Below, in pieces: positions 1 through 9,599 of a DNA stretch of 63,982 nucleotides. Source of the DNA: Fibrobacter sp. (GTDB taxonomy: Bacteria; Fibrobacterota; Fibrobacteria; Fibrobacterales; Fibrobacteraceae); contig JAKSIG010000015.1 of assembly GCA_024398955.1 (NCBI GenBank), positions 1 through 63,982 of the forward strand. The letters run 5' to 3'. How positions within the stretch are numbered: position 1 is the stretch's first letter; each line of letters begins with the position of its first letter. Position numbers and translations under genes: made by a program. The notes under the pieces are model-generated. The model saw only the letters and a list, made by a program, of their open reading frames with translations. It did no database searches and had not been told where the DNA came from.

Positions 1-300
1 GCGCAGGAGGTTGGCTTCGCCAACCGTTCGCCGAAGGATGTCGTTCCCATGTTTTTGTCAGGATCTTGTTCCTGGTACAAAACATAGGGCGAGGACCTTG
101 CATCCCTCGGCCATCCTTCGGGACTATCTTCATATGGCTGTGGCTCGGAGATGCCCGCCTGGCGGCGTAATCGGTACGCTTCTGGACCTTGTTATCTTCA
201 CAACACTACTTCTTGATGCTCCCACTTTTTTATTCCTGTTTGGAATAAAAAGTTTATTTTCCATATTGGAGTGTTTTTGAAATTAAAGGAGTTGTGTTTT
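1..300. other. Leading region without a recognised gene
   Basis: I see no convincing gene here. A 89-codon reading frame on the plus strand lacks family character and ends inside the start of the next gene. The stretch has several small hairpins, for example GGTTGGC facing GCCAACC near position 10-27. An A/T-rich hairpin (TTTTTATTCC at 227-236, GGAATAAAAA at 242-251) may terminate something upstream. A Shine-Dalgarno AAAGGAG at 285-291 serves the following gene. It could be the downstream part of a gene or RNA lying mostly outside the window. Confidence 0.4.
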
Positions 301-3300
301 ATGAAACACAATGTTTGGGTTTTCCTTATAGTCTCATTTTTTGCGGTTTTTGCAAATGCGAAGCTGATAATTCATGTTCAGTCTCCGTGGCGTGATGATG
401 CTTCTAAGGACGGATATTTCCTGCATATGCTGGGCGGTGCCGGTGGTGGATACAACCCGCAGTTTGGTGAGACTTCGTCTACAAGGATGACGGATGAGGG
501 GGATGGATGGTTCAGCTATACCTGGCAGAAGGATGTTGCTGATTTTCAGAGCTGGGAATCCTTCAATATTGGAATTTACCCCAATACGGCCGACAACAAC
601 TTCAACAATAATAACGGAACCGCCTGGAAGGTTGCCGGCGATATGAAGGTTGCCGATATTTTCGGTACGGATGTAGAAGTATGGCTGTATACAAAAACAG
701 ACGGCATGACTTACGAGAAGTCCTTTGTTGCTCCAGGTTCCAAGATGGTGTGGTTCAAGAGCCCCTGGGGAAACAAGGCCTTGCCTGTGATGATTTTCGG
801 TAAGGATTCCATCTTGATGCGTTTTGCTCAGGATGACGAGTCTAAATGCGGGTGGTTCTATGGTGCAATATCTCCAGCGGTAATGAAGTCGAACCCTTTG
901 GGCGCGGCACACTTTATTCGCAATCGTACGCCCTATATGTCTATGCCTGCAGAGGGTGTGGTGGAATTGGCTGATGCTCTTGGGACTTCTGATTCCGTGT
1001 TCATAGATGGTACTGCCGGTGACCTGACTCCAGGCTTTAAGATGGGTGCCCTTGGGGAATGCTTTGACTCTACGAGAACACTCCATATTTACCATCCCTG
1101 GCGTACAAATTCCACTTTTAGGGATAGCCTTATTTTTATTTCCATCGGAAACAACATTCTGAATAACCCGGTGGCCACTGAACCTGAGGAGCAGTTCCGT
1201 TACTGGTACAAGTATGATTTCGATGCACCTACGGTTGCTTCTTCGAACTGGGCTTCGAGCATGGCTACGTTTAATATCTACCGTCGCCAGAACGAATGGC
1301 CCCAGGTAACCTTCTTTAAGGAAGGCGCTCGTCCGCAGGCTTCTCAGTTGTTCCCAACAGGAGTATACGAGACATGGCTTTATACACGAACTTCTGGCTC
1401 CTATGAATTCTTGTTTAGCCCGCTGGAACCCAGGACTGTTCGTCTGTTGAGCCCTTGGGACAACATGACCCCGACTCTTATTGTGGATGGAGATTCGATT
1501 CCCATGGGAAGTATTCCCCGCAATAAACTTGACCCCTCCCAGGGTGATACCTGCGGTTGGTATCAGGCAATTGTCTACAAGCATGTGGATGAGTGGAATG
1601 TTCAGTTTAAACAGACTATCGGATACGAATTCTATAGTCTTGAAGGCCTGATGGGTGAAGATGGTGGCATGGGTTCTGACATTGCCCTGGATTCTATGTT
1701 TGCCCTTACGGACATGGTCTGGGTGTATCCGTATCCGCTTTCTAAGAGTGGTCCAAGATTTTCTGAAAAGTATCCGGAACGTCTGGGCATTTGCCCGACC
1801 ATGAAGATTTCTGCCATGGTGGTGGACTGGGCTGGCGAAAGCTACGATCCTAGCATTGACCCTGACTTCGGCGATATTTATGGCGGTAACGACTATACTA
1901 CCGTAACTTACATTGATTCTACCGGCAAACTTGCAACGAACAAGGTTTGCGGAGGCCTAGTGAAGGGAATGGTTCAGGAAACTTTGGTTAATGGCTTGCC
2001 AGCTCGTGTAGATTCCCTGGAATACCCGTGGGGAAAGTGTTCTGCGGCAAAAAATATAGAAAGCTGGTTTGTTCCGCAGGTGATTGCAACGGATGCTCAG
2101 GGTAAGGAGTATACCAATGCGGTCTGCCGTGATATCGACCTGCATATGGATGACGAAGGCTTCTGGCTTGCCGACATTACCAACAAGAATGGTTGCGATG
2201 CTGAAACTGATTTTGGATTCTTCCCCATTGATGATTTGGAATTCCTGGATTCCGCAAAGACAATTCGTAATCCGAAGTTTGACTGGGATGTTCGTTCAAA
2301 TTGCAAGCACAACTTCAGCTTTGCCATGAAGATTTCTGCCCAGTTCAAGTACATAAAGGGTCAGTATTTTGAGTTCCGCGGTGATGATGATGTGTGGGTA
2401 TTTATCAACAATCGTCTTGTGGTTGACATTGGTGGATGCCACAACCCTGAAGAAGGTTTTGTAAATCTGGACACTATTGGTCAGAGCAATCCAAGCCTGA
2501 AGTTGGAAGAAGGCAAGGAGTATCCCTTCCATATTTTCTTCTCGGAACGTAATGCAACGGGTTCAAACTTCAAAATGCGTACTTCCATCAATTTGCAGAC
2601 ACAGAAGACCTTCTACACGGAGGAGGTTCCTACTGCCGATGGAACAATCCAGTATAACTTAAAGCAGCTGCTGATTGACGAGTCCCTCAGTTGCGATGTC
2701 TCCAGCGTAACCAAGGTGGATACGAGTGACGCTCAGTCTATCTTCTCGCTGGTGGGCGGTTCGCTGCCGACAGAGGGGGTTACCTTGGAACCAGGCCTGA
2801 ATTATGGCGGCATTTGGATTAATGAAACCATGTCTGGCTTTATTGTGGATACCAGTGCATTCGTGAACTCCCGTCAGCTTGATCCGGGCAACTACCTTTT
2901 GATTTGCTACCTGGCTTCGGACCTGTCGCAGTATGAGATTATCTTCTTCGTTGTTCCGGAATATCCGTTGCCCGATATAGCCTTTGTTGATGTATTTAAC
3001 GCTTCGGATTCCCTGCAGTTACTGGACCCTGCTGGCTTGACTTTACGTGGAGAGCCGCTCGGTCTCGATGGCGGCAAGAATGATACCTTGCTTGCTCATG
3101 TCACCTATCCTGACACGGTGCCGCTTGAAATTGTACTGCTGTACGGAACAAGGCCCTGCGGAAACATGGATGCAAATTCGAATGTGAACTGTTCCGCCAC
3201 TTTAAAGCTAGAGACAGACTATCCTATTGGATTCCTGAATGAAGACAAGCAGCGCATTACGGAGCTGAATATGGATTCTACAGGTTATGCTCGCTTTTAT

Positions 3301-4617
3301 GTTGTTGGCGATTCTGCAGTATACGATGGCTCCTTTAAAATTTACGGAACTGGAGTCGGCAATGAACTGGTTTGGCGGAATATCAACTTTAAGGAGCCTC
3401 CTGTACCTTTTGCTGTCGGTGCCAGCATGTATGACGTGAATGGCGATGGCATTCCGGATAGCTTGGCTATACCCTTCAGCAAGCCATTTGAGGAAGTTGT
3501 TCCCGATACCTTGAAATGGAATTTTGGCGGAGCCGAATTTAAGACCGTTGCAGGAATGGAGCGAATCTGGTCGTTGGTGCTTATGGATTCTGTAGTCTCG
3601 CTCTACGATGCCGAAGGCTTAAAGTCAGAAGTATTTACGGGACTTTTGGATAAAAAGTATTCCGGTACCTTGCAGTATCATTATACCTATACGGACAAGG
3701 ATTCTGGCGAAGAAGTTAAACTGGAAATGAATACTTCCATTGAGGATAAAGTTGCTCCTATCGTAATGAGCGCGACTATTGAAACACGATCGGAAGATGT
3801 GAGCGTCCTGAGCCTCCACTTGAGTGAAGGTACTGACGTAAAGGATCTTGATGGAAACCTGGCCTTTGAAATTTACAGGGATTCATTGCTCTTTAACAGT
3901 TCTATCTTGTTTGCAAGTACAAGCATGAACAAGCAGGGAAACTTGGTAACCATCTATTTCCAGAGGTCGGCTACTGGAGACCTGCCTGCCGTAGGCGACT
4001 ACATTCGCCTGACGCCAGGCGTGCTGACGGACCGTAGCAACAATGCCGCCCATGTCAATAATCCCCGCGTAAGGATCGTGGGCGAACAGAGAACTGAAAT
4101 TGAGGCTCCCGGAGTGGTGTCTATCAGTAGCGAAAGCGTGTGGCCGTACAAGGATCCTGTGGTTGCCATTTCTGTGCCGACCAACAAGACTGTTAAGGAT
4201 ATCATTGATAGCCTCGGCATGCCTGGCCTGCTGGTGAATTTCGATATTGGAGAACTGGCGACTTCCTTGATTCTGGACTTGCCTGCTGGAGCCGACAGGG
4301 ATTCTGCCCTGGCCCTGATCAAGATTGTTTGGGAGGGTTATTACTTCTCGCACTTGGGAAGCTTTGTAAATGATGCCCACGGAACTGTTGCCTGCAACGA
4401 CAAGGAAATTTTCTATAACCCTAGCGATCCCGAAAGATCGAACTGCTTTGACAATCCGGGAAACATTTTCTTTGAATGGAACGCCCGAAGCGAGCAGGGT
4501 CGCCTTGTTGGTACCGGAGCCTATATTACCAAGATGAAGGTAAAGGTTTATTCTGGAGACAACGTGGTTGGGGATACCGAGGACACGTATACCTTAGGTA
4601 TTAAGCGCGGTAGGTAA
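301..4617 (+). CDS. Secreted fibro-slime domain protein
   Basis: A 1438-residue exported protein. ATG 301 is chosen because it follows AAAGGAG and opens a clear signal peptide (MKHNVWVFLIVSFFAVFANA); the frame is open a little further upstream. The N-terminal half has several repeats around a PW motif (VQSPW, KSPWG, YHPWR, LSPWD), which look like tandem beta-sandwich modules. Residues about 640-770 carry the fibro-slime/PA14-like core, with GDDDVWVFINNRLVVDIGG. The C-terminal third looks like further beta-sandwich repeats. The fibro-slime family is expanded in Fibrobacter and proposed to act in attachment to plant fibre or matrix; the exact ligand cannot be read from sequence. Confidence 0.93.
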   Translation: MKHNVWVFLIVSFFAVFANAKLIIHVQSPWRDDASKDGYFLHMLGGAGGGYNPQFGETSSTRMTDEGDGWFSYTWQKDVADFQSWESFNIGIYPNTADNNFNNNNGTAWKVAGDMKVADIFGTDVEVWLYTKTDGMTYEKSFVAPGSKMVWFKSPWGNKALPVMIFGKDSILMRFAQDDESKCGWFYGAISPAVMKSNPLGAAHFIRNRTPYMSMPAEGVVELADALGTSDSVFIDGTAGDLTPGFKMGALGECFDSTRTLHIYHPWRTNSTFRDSLIFISIGNNILNNPVATEPEEQFRYWYKYDFDAPTVASSNWASSMATFNIYRRQNEWPQVTFFKEGARPQASQLFPTGVYETWLYTRTSGSYEFLFSPLEPRTVRLLSPWDNMTPTLIVDGDSIPMGSIPRNKLDPSQGDTCGWYQAIVYKHVDEWNVQFKQTIGYEFYSLEGLMGEDGGMGSDIALDSMFALTDMVWVYPYPLSKSGPRFSEKYPERLGICPTMKISAMVVDWAGESYDPSIDPDFGDIYGGNDYTTVTYIDSTGKLATNKVCGGLVKGMVQETLVNGLPARVDSLEYPWGKCSAAKNIESWFVPQVIATDAQGKEYTNAVCRDIDLHMDDEGFWLADITNKNGCDAETDFGFFPIDDLEFLDSAKTIRNPKFDWDVRSNCKHNFSFAMKISAQFKYIKGQYFEFRGDDDVWVFINNRLVVDIGGCHNPEEGFVNLDTIGQSNPSLKLEEGKEYPFHIFFSERNATGSNFKMRTSINLQTQKTFYTEEVPTADGTIQYNLKQLLIDESLSCDVSSVTKVDTSDAQSIFSLVGGSLPTEGVTLEPGLNYGGIWINETMSGFIVDTSAFVNSRQLDPGNYLLICYLASDLSQYEIIFFVVPEYPLPDIAFVDVFNASDSLQLLDPAGLTLRGEPLGLDGGKNDTLLAHVTYPDTVPLEIVLLYGTRPCGNMDANSNVNCSATLKLETDYPIGFLNEDKQRITELNMDSTGYARFYVVGDSAVYDGSFKIYGTGVGNELVWRNINFKEPPVPFAVGASMYDVNGDGIPDSLAIPFSKPFEEVVPDTLKWNFGGAEFKTVAGMERIWSLVLMDSVVSLYDAEGLKSEVFTGLLDKKYSGTLQYHYTYTDKDSGEEVKLEMNTSIEDKVAPIVMSATIETRSEDVSVLSLHLSEGTDVKDLDGNLAFEIYRDSLLFNSSILFASTSMNKQGNLVTIYFQRSATGDLPAVGDYIRLTPGVLTDRSNNAAHVNNPRVRIVGEQRTEIEAPGVVSISSESVWPYKDPVVAISVPTNKTVKDIIDSLGMPGLLVNFDIGELATSLILDLPAGADRDSALALIKIVWEGYYFSHLGSFVNDAHGTVACNDKEIFYNPSDPERSNCFDNPGNIFFEWNARSEQGRLVGTGAYITKMKVKVYSGDNVVGDTEDTYTLGIKRGR

Positions 4618-4626
4618 GGAGTTAAT

Positions 4627-6507
4627 TTAATCCAGCGGGTATTTATCCTTGGCGGCCTCGAGTTCGGCGTTCTTTATTTCGTACTGGTTGTATAGATCGT
4701 CGATTTTCTTCTTGTTGTCGTCCATATCCTTGGCAATGGCGGTAATGGCTGCTCCATCGCCAGATTCGGATGCGGCTACCAGCTTTGTCTCCAGTTCGCC
4801 GGAAAGTTCCTCTGCCTTGGCAATGTCGTCTTCGATTTTTGCGACAGCCTTTTCTAGGGGCTTGATGACCTTGGAGCGTTCGGCGATGTAGTCGGCGCGG
4901 GCCTTGCGGTCCATTTTGGCGGAGGGTGCGGAACCTGCTGCAGGGGCGGCGTCCTTGGTAACATCGATGTTGGATAGCTTGGCGTTTTCGCCATCGATAC
5001 CGCCGGGCTTTTTTTCGGCGGCCCAGCCAACCTTTTCAAGGAAGTCGGCGTAGGAGCCTTCGAAGATACGGACCTGTCCACCGTCAAAGACAACGAGGCG
5101 ATTGGCAAAGGCGTGGAGCAGTTCTTCGTCATGGGTGACCACCATGGCGGAACCTTCGTAGTCTTCTAATGCGTCGATAAGGCTCTCGATGGATTCCATG
5201 TCCAGATGGTTGGTGGGTTCATCGAGAAGCAGCAGGTTGCATTCTTCTGCGAGAATCTTGCCTAACAGGACGCGGCTGCGTTCACCACCGGAAAGGACCT
5301 TGATCTTCTTAAGGGCGTTGTCGCCGCTGAACATCATGAGTCCTGCAAGACCGCGGGCGCGGCCCTTCTGGGAAACTTCCTTGATGGCGGTGGCAATTTC
5401 TTCTTCGACGGTGTTGTCGAGATTGAGGCGGTTGATATTTGTCTGGCCGAAGTAGTTAATCTGCAGATTGGGATTGTGGCAGATTTCGCCAGAGGAGGGC
5501 TGCAGTTCCTTTGCTATCAAGTTCAGCAATGTGGTTTTGCCGCGGCCGTTGGGGCCGATGATGGCGATGCGGTCGCCCTTGAAAACTTCAAATTCCAGGT
5601 CGGTAATAAGTTCAGGGCCGTCACCGTATTTAAAGTGGAGGCTATGGACCTGAAGCATGCGCTTGCCGGGGAAGGGAGCCTCGGTAAAGCTGAATTCCAG
5701 GTTGCGTTCGTGGGTGAGGCGTTCGCCGGTGGCAAGCTTTGCCGCGGCCTTGATCTTGGACTGTACCATGGCGGCCTTTGCAGCCTTGTAGCGGAAGCGT
5801 TCGATGAGCTGGTCCAGCTGGGCCTTTTTCTTGGCCTCGTTTTCCTGGGTGCGCATGGCCACTTCTTCTTCTTCGGCGATGGTCTCGCGGAGTTTTTCTA
5901 CAGTGCCCTTGACCTTGCGAATCTTATGGCGATGGATGCCGATGGTGTGGGTACAGACCTCGTCCATGAAGTGATGGTCATGGGTAATGAGCAGCACTTC
6001 GCCCTTCCAGTTGCGAAGGAAGCGGCTGAGCCAACGCATAGACACGATGTCTAGGTAGTTGGTAGGTTCGTCCAGCAGCAGCATGTCGGGTTCTGAGGCC
6101 AGCACCTTTGCAAGATTCAGGCGAATCTGGAAACCGCCAGAAAGTAGCATTGGGTCTTTCTGCATGGATTCCTCGTCGAAACCAAGACCGAAAAGGATTG
6201 CTTCTACCTTATGCTCTTCGAGCCAGCCGTCTTCATTGGGCTTTAGGACGCTGCAGGCTTCTTCGTGAACCGTAGGCTTGGTGAAGTTGATATGCTGTTG
6301 CAGATAGCCCAGCGTATACTTCTTGGGAATGTCGATGACGCCTCCGTCCAGACATTCCTGGCCAAGAATCATCTTGAATAGGGTTGACTTTCCGCAACCG
6401 TTTCTGCCTACGAGACCGACGCGTTCGCGGGGACCCACCAAAAAGCTTGCCTGGTCCAGAAGGACCTGCATGCCAAAAGACTTTGTAACGTTCTGTACCT
6501 GAATCAC
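4627..6507 (-). CDS. ABC-F family ATPase (Uup/YheS-like)
   Basis: A 626-residue soluble tandem ATPase with no membrane segments. The first nucleotide-binding domain has Walker A GRNGCGKST (residues 34-42), a modified signature LSGGFQ and Walker B LLLDEPTN. The second has GPNGRGKTT near residue 310, LSGGERSR and LLLDEPTNHLD. A charged inter-domain linker and a coiled-coil C-terminus after about residue 540 fit Uup/YheS-type ABC-F proteins, which act on ribosomes or DNA instead of transporting. It ends 9 bp from the convergent fibro-slime gene and lies 19 bp downstream of the transglycosylase-like gene, so the two are probably cotranscribed. Confidence 0.93.
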   Translation of the reverse strand: MIQVQNVTKSFGMQVLLDQASFLVGPRERVGLVGRNGCGKSTLFKMILGQECLDGGVIDIPKKYTLGYLQQHINFTKPTVHEEACSVLKPNEDGWLEEHKVEAILFGLGFDEESMQKDPMLLSGGFQIRLNLAKVLASEPDMLLLDEPTNYLDIVSMRWLSRFLRNWKGEVLLITHDHHFMDEVCTHTIGIHRHKIRKVKGTVEKLRETIAEEEEVAMRTQENEAKKKAQLDQLIERFRYKAAKAAMVQSKIKAAAKLATGERLTHERNLEFSFTEAPFPGKRMLQVHSLHFKYGDGPELITDLEFEVFKGDRIAIIGPNGRGKTTLLNLIAKELQPSSGEICHNPNLQINYFGQTNINRLNLDNTVEEEIATAIKEVSQKGRARGLAGLMMFSGDNALKKIKVLSGGERSRVLLGKILAEECNLLLLDEPTNHLDMESIESLIDALEDYEGSAMVVTHDEELLHAFANRLVVFDGGQVRIFEGSYADFLEKVGWAAEKKPGGIDGENAKLSNIDVTKDAAPAAGSAPSAKMDRKARADYIAERSKVIKPLEKAVAKIEDDIAKAEELSGELETKLVAASESGDGAAITAIAKDMDDNKKKIDDLYNQYEIKNAELEAAKDKYPLD

Positions 6508-6526
6508 GAAGCCAAAGATAGAAATA

Positions 6527-7510
6527 TTATTCTAGCGGCTTCAATCCGTTGTTGCGGTAGAATTCTACATCGTCCAGAACCTGGTTGACCCAGCTTTTGA
6601 TGAGTGGCGATTTTGTCCAGTTGGCGTCGGGATATTCCATTCCCCGTTCCGGATAGAACGTGGCAATCGCGTTTTCGCGGCTAAGAACTTGAAGCTGCTT
6701 GCCCAGTCGTTCTGCCCCTACAAAGACCTGCGATAGTCCATCAAGATTGCAGTTCTCTTCGGAATGTTCGCCACCTGCCTTGTGGTCTGCTTCAGAATGG
6801 CCACCCATGGCCAGGAGTCCATAGGTATCCTTAGGCCCCTTAAAGTCAAAATCAAAGTTGGAAACGTGCCGAATCAATGACATCAGGAGGGCCGGATCCA
6901 CATGGTTTTTCTGGGCGGCCTCCATTACTGGCAGGGCCATTAGCTGTTCCTTGTCCCAGGGAGTTCCGATGTAGACGACCTGCAAGGTGTGTACAGTCTC
7001 GTTGCTGAAGATTTTGATGTCGTAACGGTTGCCAAGTTTTTTCTGTAGAAGTTTTGTAAGACGTATGCCGCGGTTCTTGAATTGCTTGTAACCCCGCATT
7101 TGAATTTGTAGGGTGTCGTCAATACGGACCAGAATAGGCTTGGTGGGCTTCTCTACAATTTCCACATAGGTATTCAGGAGGATTGGCATTACGTAGGCGA
7201 GCTCTGGCTTTGAGTGGCCCAGGTTGCATGAAGAATCGACTGACATGCGGCCCATGGAGTCCAATTTTAGCACGGCATTAGCGGAATACTCCTCAAAAAT
7301 TCTAAGGTCGTTGGTCTGTGTTGCCTCTTGCTGCGGGTGAGTTTTGTAGGCGACAACAATGGAGACCACGATGGCGATACTGCAGATGGCCACACGTCTA
7401 AGGATCTTTGCGTGGATTGCAACGGCAAGCCAGCTCCTGACTTTGGGGCTGTGTAGCAAATAGGCTGCCAGAACTGCAAATACGGTTGTCCATACGGCTA
7501 TGAAGATCAC
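6527..7510 (-). CDS. Membrane protein with degenerate lytic-transglycosylase-like domain
   Basis: A 327-residue protein starting at GTG. It has two hydrophobic helices (residues about 2-18 and 40-56) and then a periplasmic region. Around residue 200 VDPALLMSLIRHVSNFD and YGLLAM resemble the SLT lysozyme-like fold (PALLxAIIRxESxF, GLMQ). The catalytic glutamate position is occupied by valine or serine. I infer a transglycosylase relative that may have lost catalysis and act as a structural or binding protein. It precedes the ABC-F gene on the same strand. Confidence 0.62.
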   Translation of the reverse strand: MIFIAVWTTVFAVLAAYLLHSPKVRSWLAVAIHAKILRRVAICSIAIVVSIVVAYKTHPQQEATQTNDLRIFEEYSANAVLKLDSMGRMSVDSSCNLGHSKPELAYVMPILLNTYVEIVEKPTKPILVRIDDTLQIQMRGYKQFKNRGIRLTKLLQKKLGNRYDIKIFSNETVHTLQVVYIGTPWDKEQLMALPVMEAAQKNHVDPALLMSLIRHVSNFDFDFKGPKDTYGLLAMGGHSEADHKAGGEHSEENCNLDGLSQVFVGAERLGKQLQVLSRENAIATFYPERGMEYPDANWTKSPLIKSWVNQVLDDVEFYRNNGLKPLE

Positions 7511-7542
7511 CCTGTAAATATAGAGAATTCTATCTTTGCGGT

Positions 7543-7929
7543 ATGCTGAATCCGTTAAAGAATATTGTGGTCATCGGTGACCGAATTTTGATTAAACCTT
7601 TAGAAGCTTCCAATAAGACTGGCAGCGGCTTGTATTTGCCCCCTAGTGTAAAGGAACACGATGCGGTACATACGGGTCTCGTTGTAAAAGTGGGCCCGGG
7701 TTATCCGATTCCCGCCAGCCAGGATCCGGATGCTGTATTTCGTGGCGAGTCTAATGAAAACGTAAATTACGTCCCCTTGCAGGTAAAGGAAGGCGACGAG
7801 GCCTTGTACTTGCATGCCAGCGGAACGGAACTCGAGGTAAACGGCGAAAGCTATATCATTATCCCCCAGAATGCGGTTCTTCTGGTGGTGCGTCCCGAGG
7901 TTCCCGACGATGTTTCTTCTATCGTCTAG
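7543..7929 (+). CDS. GroES-family co-chaperonin, divergent
   Basis: A 128-residue protein with the GroES fold signature: GDRILIKPLE at the start, a mobile-loop-like SGLYLPP, then GLVVKVGPG, and a C-terminal half with YLHASGTELEVNGESYIII. Normal GroES is about 95 residues; the extra length comes mainly from an insertion of about 20 residues after VGPG, in the roof-loop region. No groEL is adjacent, so this is probably a second GroES-like protein, not the housekeeping one. A terminator follows. Confidence 0.85.
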   Translation: MLNPLKNIVVIGDRILIKPLEASNKTGSGLYLPPSVKEHDAVHTGLVVKVGPGYPIPASQDPDAVFRGESNENVNYVPLQVKEGDEALYLHASGTELEVNGESYIIIPQNAVLLVVRPEVPDDVSSIV

Positions 7930-7971
7930 GATGATTTTTCATAAACGAATATTTTGAGAATTGCAATGAAA

Positions 7972-8002
7972 ATGCGCAGCTTTATGGCTGCGCATTTTTT
8001 TA
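7972..8002 (+). terminator. Intrinsic terminator after the GroES-like gene
   Basis: Perfect 9-bp stem ATGCGCAGC (7972-7980) and GCTGCGCAT (7987-7995), loop TTTATG, followed by seven T. A short A run upstream could let it also act on the convergent ATPase gene. Confidence 0.9.
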
Positions 8003-8045
8003 TGCAATCTTTTTTTCTAAACAGAAAACAAAGGGAATGCCTGAG

Positions 8046-9518
8046 TTAGATGGCGGTTTGCTTGTCTGTATTCTTGAACAGTTCCAGGGTTTCTTTTAGC
8101 TTGTTTGCAATGGCGTTGTTGGCCTCAAAGATGTTGCGCAATTCCACCTGCAGGGCGTCGAACATCTTTGTAATGCAGAACAGGTCTTTGCGGTAGACCT
8201 TGTTGGCCTGGTACAGATCGCGAAGGGCGAACAGGAACTTTGTCTGCTTTTCCATCTGAGCATGCGCTTCTTTTTTGCATTCTTCTAGCTTGATGCGTTT
8301 TTGCTCGGCGATTTCGGGATCGTTTTCGCGAAGGATGTAGCTCGGCAACGAAGCGAAATCTTCGAACTTGCCCGGAGTGGAATTGTTGCGCGGCATGGAA
8401 CTGCGAAGTCCGACACCCTTGACGGAACTGTCAATGGAAATGGTACAGCTGGAGGTGCCATGATAATTGCAGCGGACGCGGGTCTCGATCTGACGCAGTT
8501 CATTATACGGATTGAAGTCTTCGTCTGTTTCGATATAGCGCAGGGGGACATACAGCGGGGCCGGTTCGCCGGCGATAGTAATGCGGTACGAAAGGCAGGG
8601 CTCGTTATTGAACATCTTGGTTTCGTACAGGTTATTGCTACTATGAAGCAGGGTCTTGACCTTATTGTATAGAGCCTGTGCATCAAAGCCGGAGTTCAGT
8701 ACTTCGGGACATTCGCTGAACATTACAGACTTGATAATGTCATTAAAGCTGCTGACGATTACGTTGTTGGATGCGGCCTTGCTCCAGATGGGAGTTCCCA
8801 GGAACAAGGTGTCGTTAAGTACCGTTTGCTTGCGTCCGTTAAAGTGGGCAATGGCCTTTACGATGTTTGCCAGCGAGAGCCATTTGCGGATAGGGACATA
8901 GATGTCGTTCTGGTCGCAAAGTTCCGCCAGGGCGCCAATGACTCGCAACGTTTCGGGAGAAAGTTCAACCTTCTTGAAATCCTCGTTCCACTGCTTGCGT
9001 TCTTCGGGAGAAATGGTCAGGTCTTCAGGAATGTGAACGTTTTCCAGATAGCCGAGGTTTTGCAATAGTTCGCAGAGGGCATCCGGCGAAAGACTGTCGG
9101 GGAGGGCTACCGTCAGGGTGATATGGTCGGTAATCTCGGCGCGGCTCAGAACGCTTTCTGGACGCTGGTCGCTAGAAACGACAAGCGCGGCGTTTTCACG
9201 GTCGTGAAGGGCAATCTGGAGATTTTCCTTAGACTCCTCGTCTGCGGGATTGAAGTTCTGGAAGATGATTAAGTCGAAAGCGTTCAGCTTGTTGGGGAAG
9301 GTTTGCTGGCGGCGTCCCATCTTCAGAACGTGGGATTCCTTGAATGCCTGGGAAAGACGATCTGTTAGCAGGGACTTGCCGGAGCCGGAACGGCCGTATA
9401 CAAAAAACGGTTCGTTGGTCACGGTTGCGAGAAAGGCCAGCTGAATGCAGCTTTCCCTTTCGGGAATGCCGTTATTCATAGCCTGAAGAAGCTCAGAAAT
9501 TCTTTCGGTAAGAGTCAT
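8046..9518 (-). CDS. RavA-like AAA+ ATPase
   Basis: A 490-residue protein of the MoxR/RavA class. The N-terminus has the MoxR-type opening with GIPERES, then Walker A GRSGSGKS near residue 43-50. The Walker B region (FDLIIFQN) is weak. Other AAA elements (SDQRPESVLSRAEITDH) resemble sensor and arginine-finger regions. The C-terminal 200 residues are charged and helical. RavA-type ATPases usually work with a VWA-domain partner; none is adjacent here, so the client is unknown. Confidence 0.75.
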   Translation of the reverse strand: MTLTERISELLQAMNNGIPERESCIQLAFLATVTNEPFFVYGRSGSGKSLLTDRLSQAFKESHVLKMGRRQQTFPNKLNAFDLIIFQNFNPADEESKENLQIALHDRENAALVVSSDQRPESVLSRAEITDHITLTVALPDSLSPDALCELLQNLGYLENVHIPEDLTISPEERKQWNEDFKKVELSPETLRVIGALAELCDQNDIYVPIRKWLSLANIVKAIAHFNGRKQTVLNDTLFLGTPIWSKAASNNVIVSSFNDIIKSVMFSECPEVLNSGFDAQALYNKVKTLLHSSNNLYETKMFNNEPCLSYRITIAGEPAPLYVPLRYIETDEDFNPYNELRQIETRVRCNYHGTSSCTISIDSSVKGVGLRSSMPRNNSTPGKFEDFASLPSYILRENDPEIAEQKRIKLEECKKEAHAQMEKQTKFLFALRDLYQANKVYRKDLFCITKMFDALQVELRNIFEANNAIANKLKETLELFKNTDKQTAI

Positions 9519-9599
9519 AAGTTACAATCCCATTTGATAAGAATAATATAACAACTGGGCTGGTTCTGTGCAATTTATATGAGACTTTGTGTAGCCTTA

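Noticed and set aside
11..280. Plus-strand frame of 89 codons at the window start
   Set aside because: Composition and motifs do not look like protein; it runs into the start of the next gene.
334..1584. Minus-strand frame of 416 codons opposite the fibro-slime gene
   Set aside because: No domain, no start signal, and full overlap with an exported protein.
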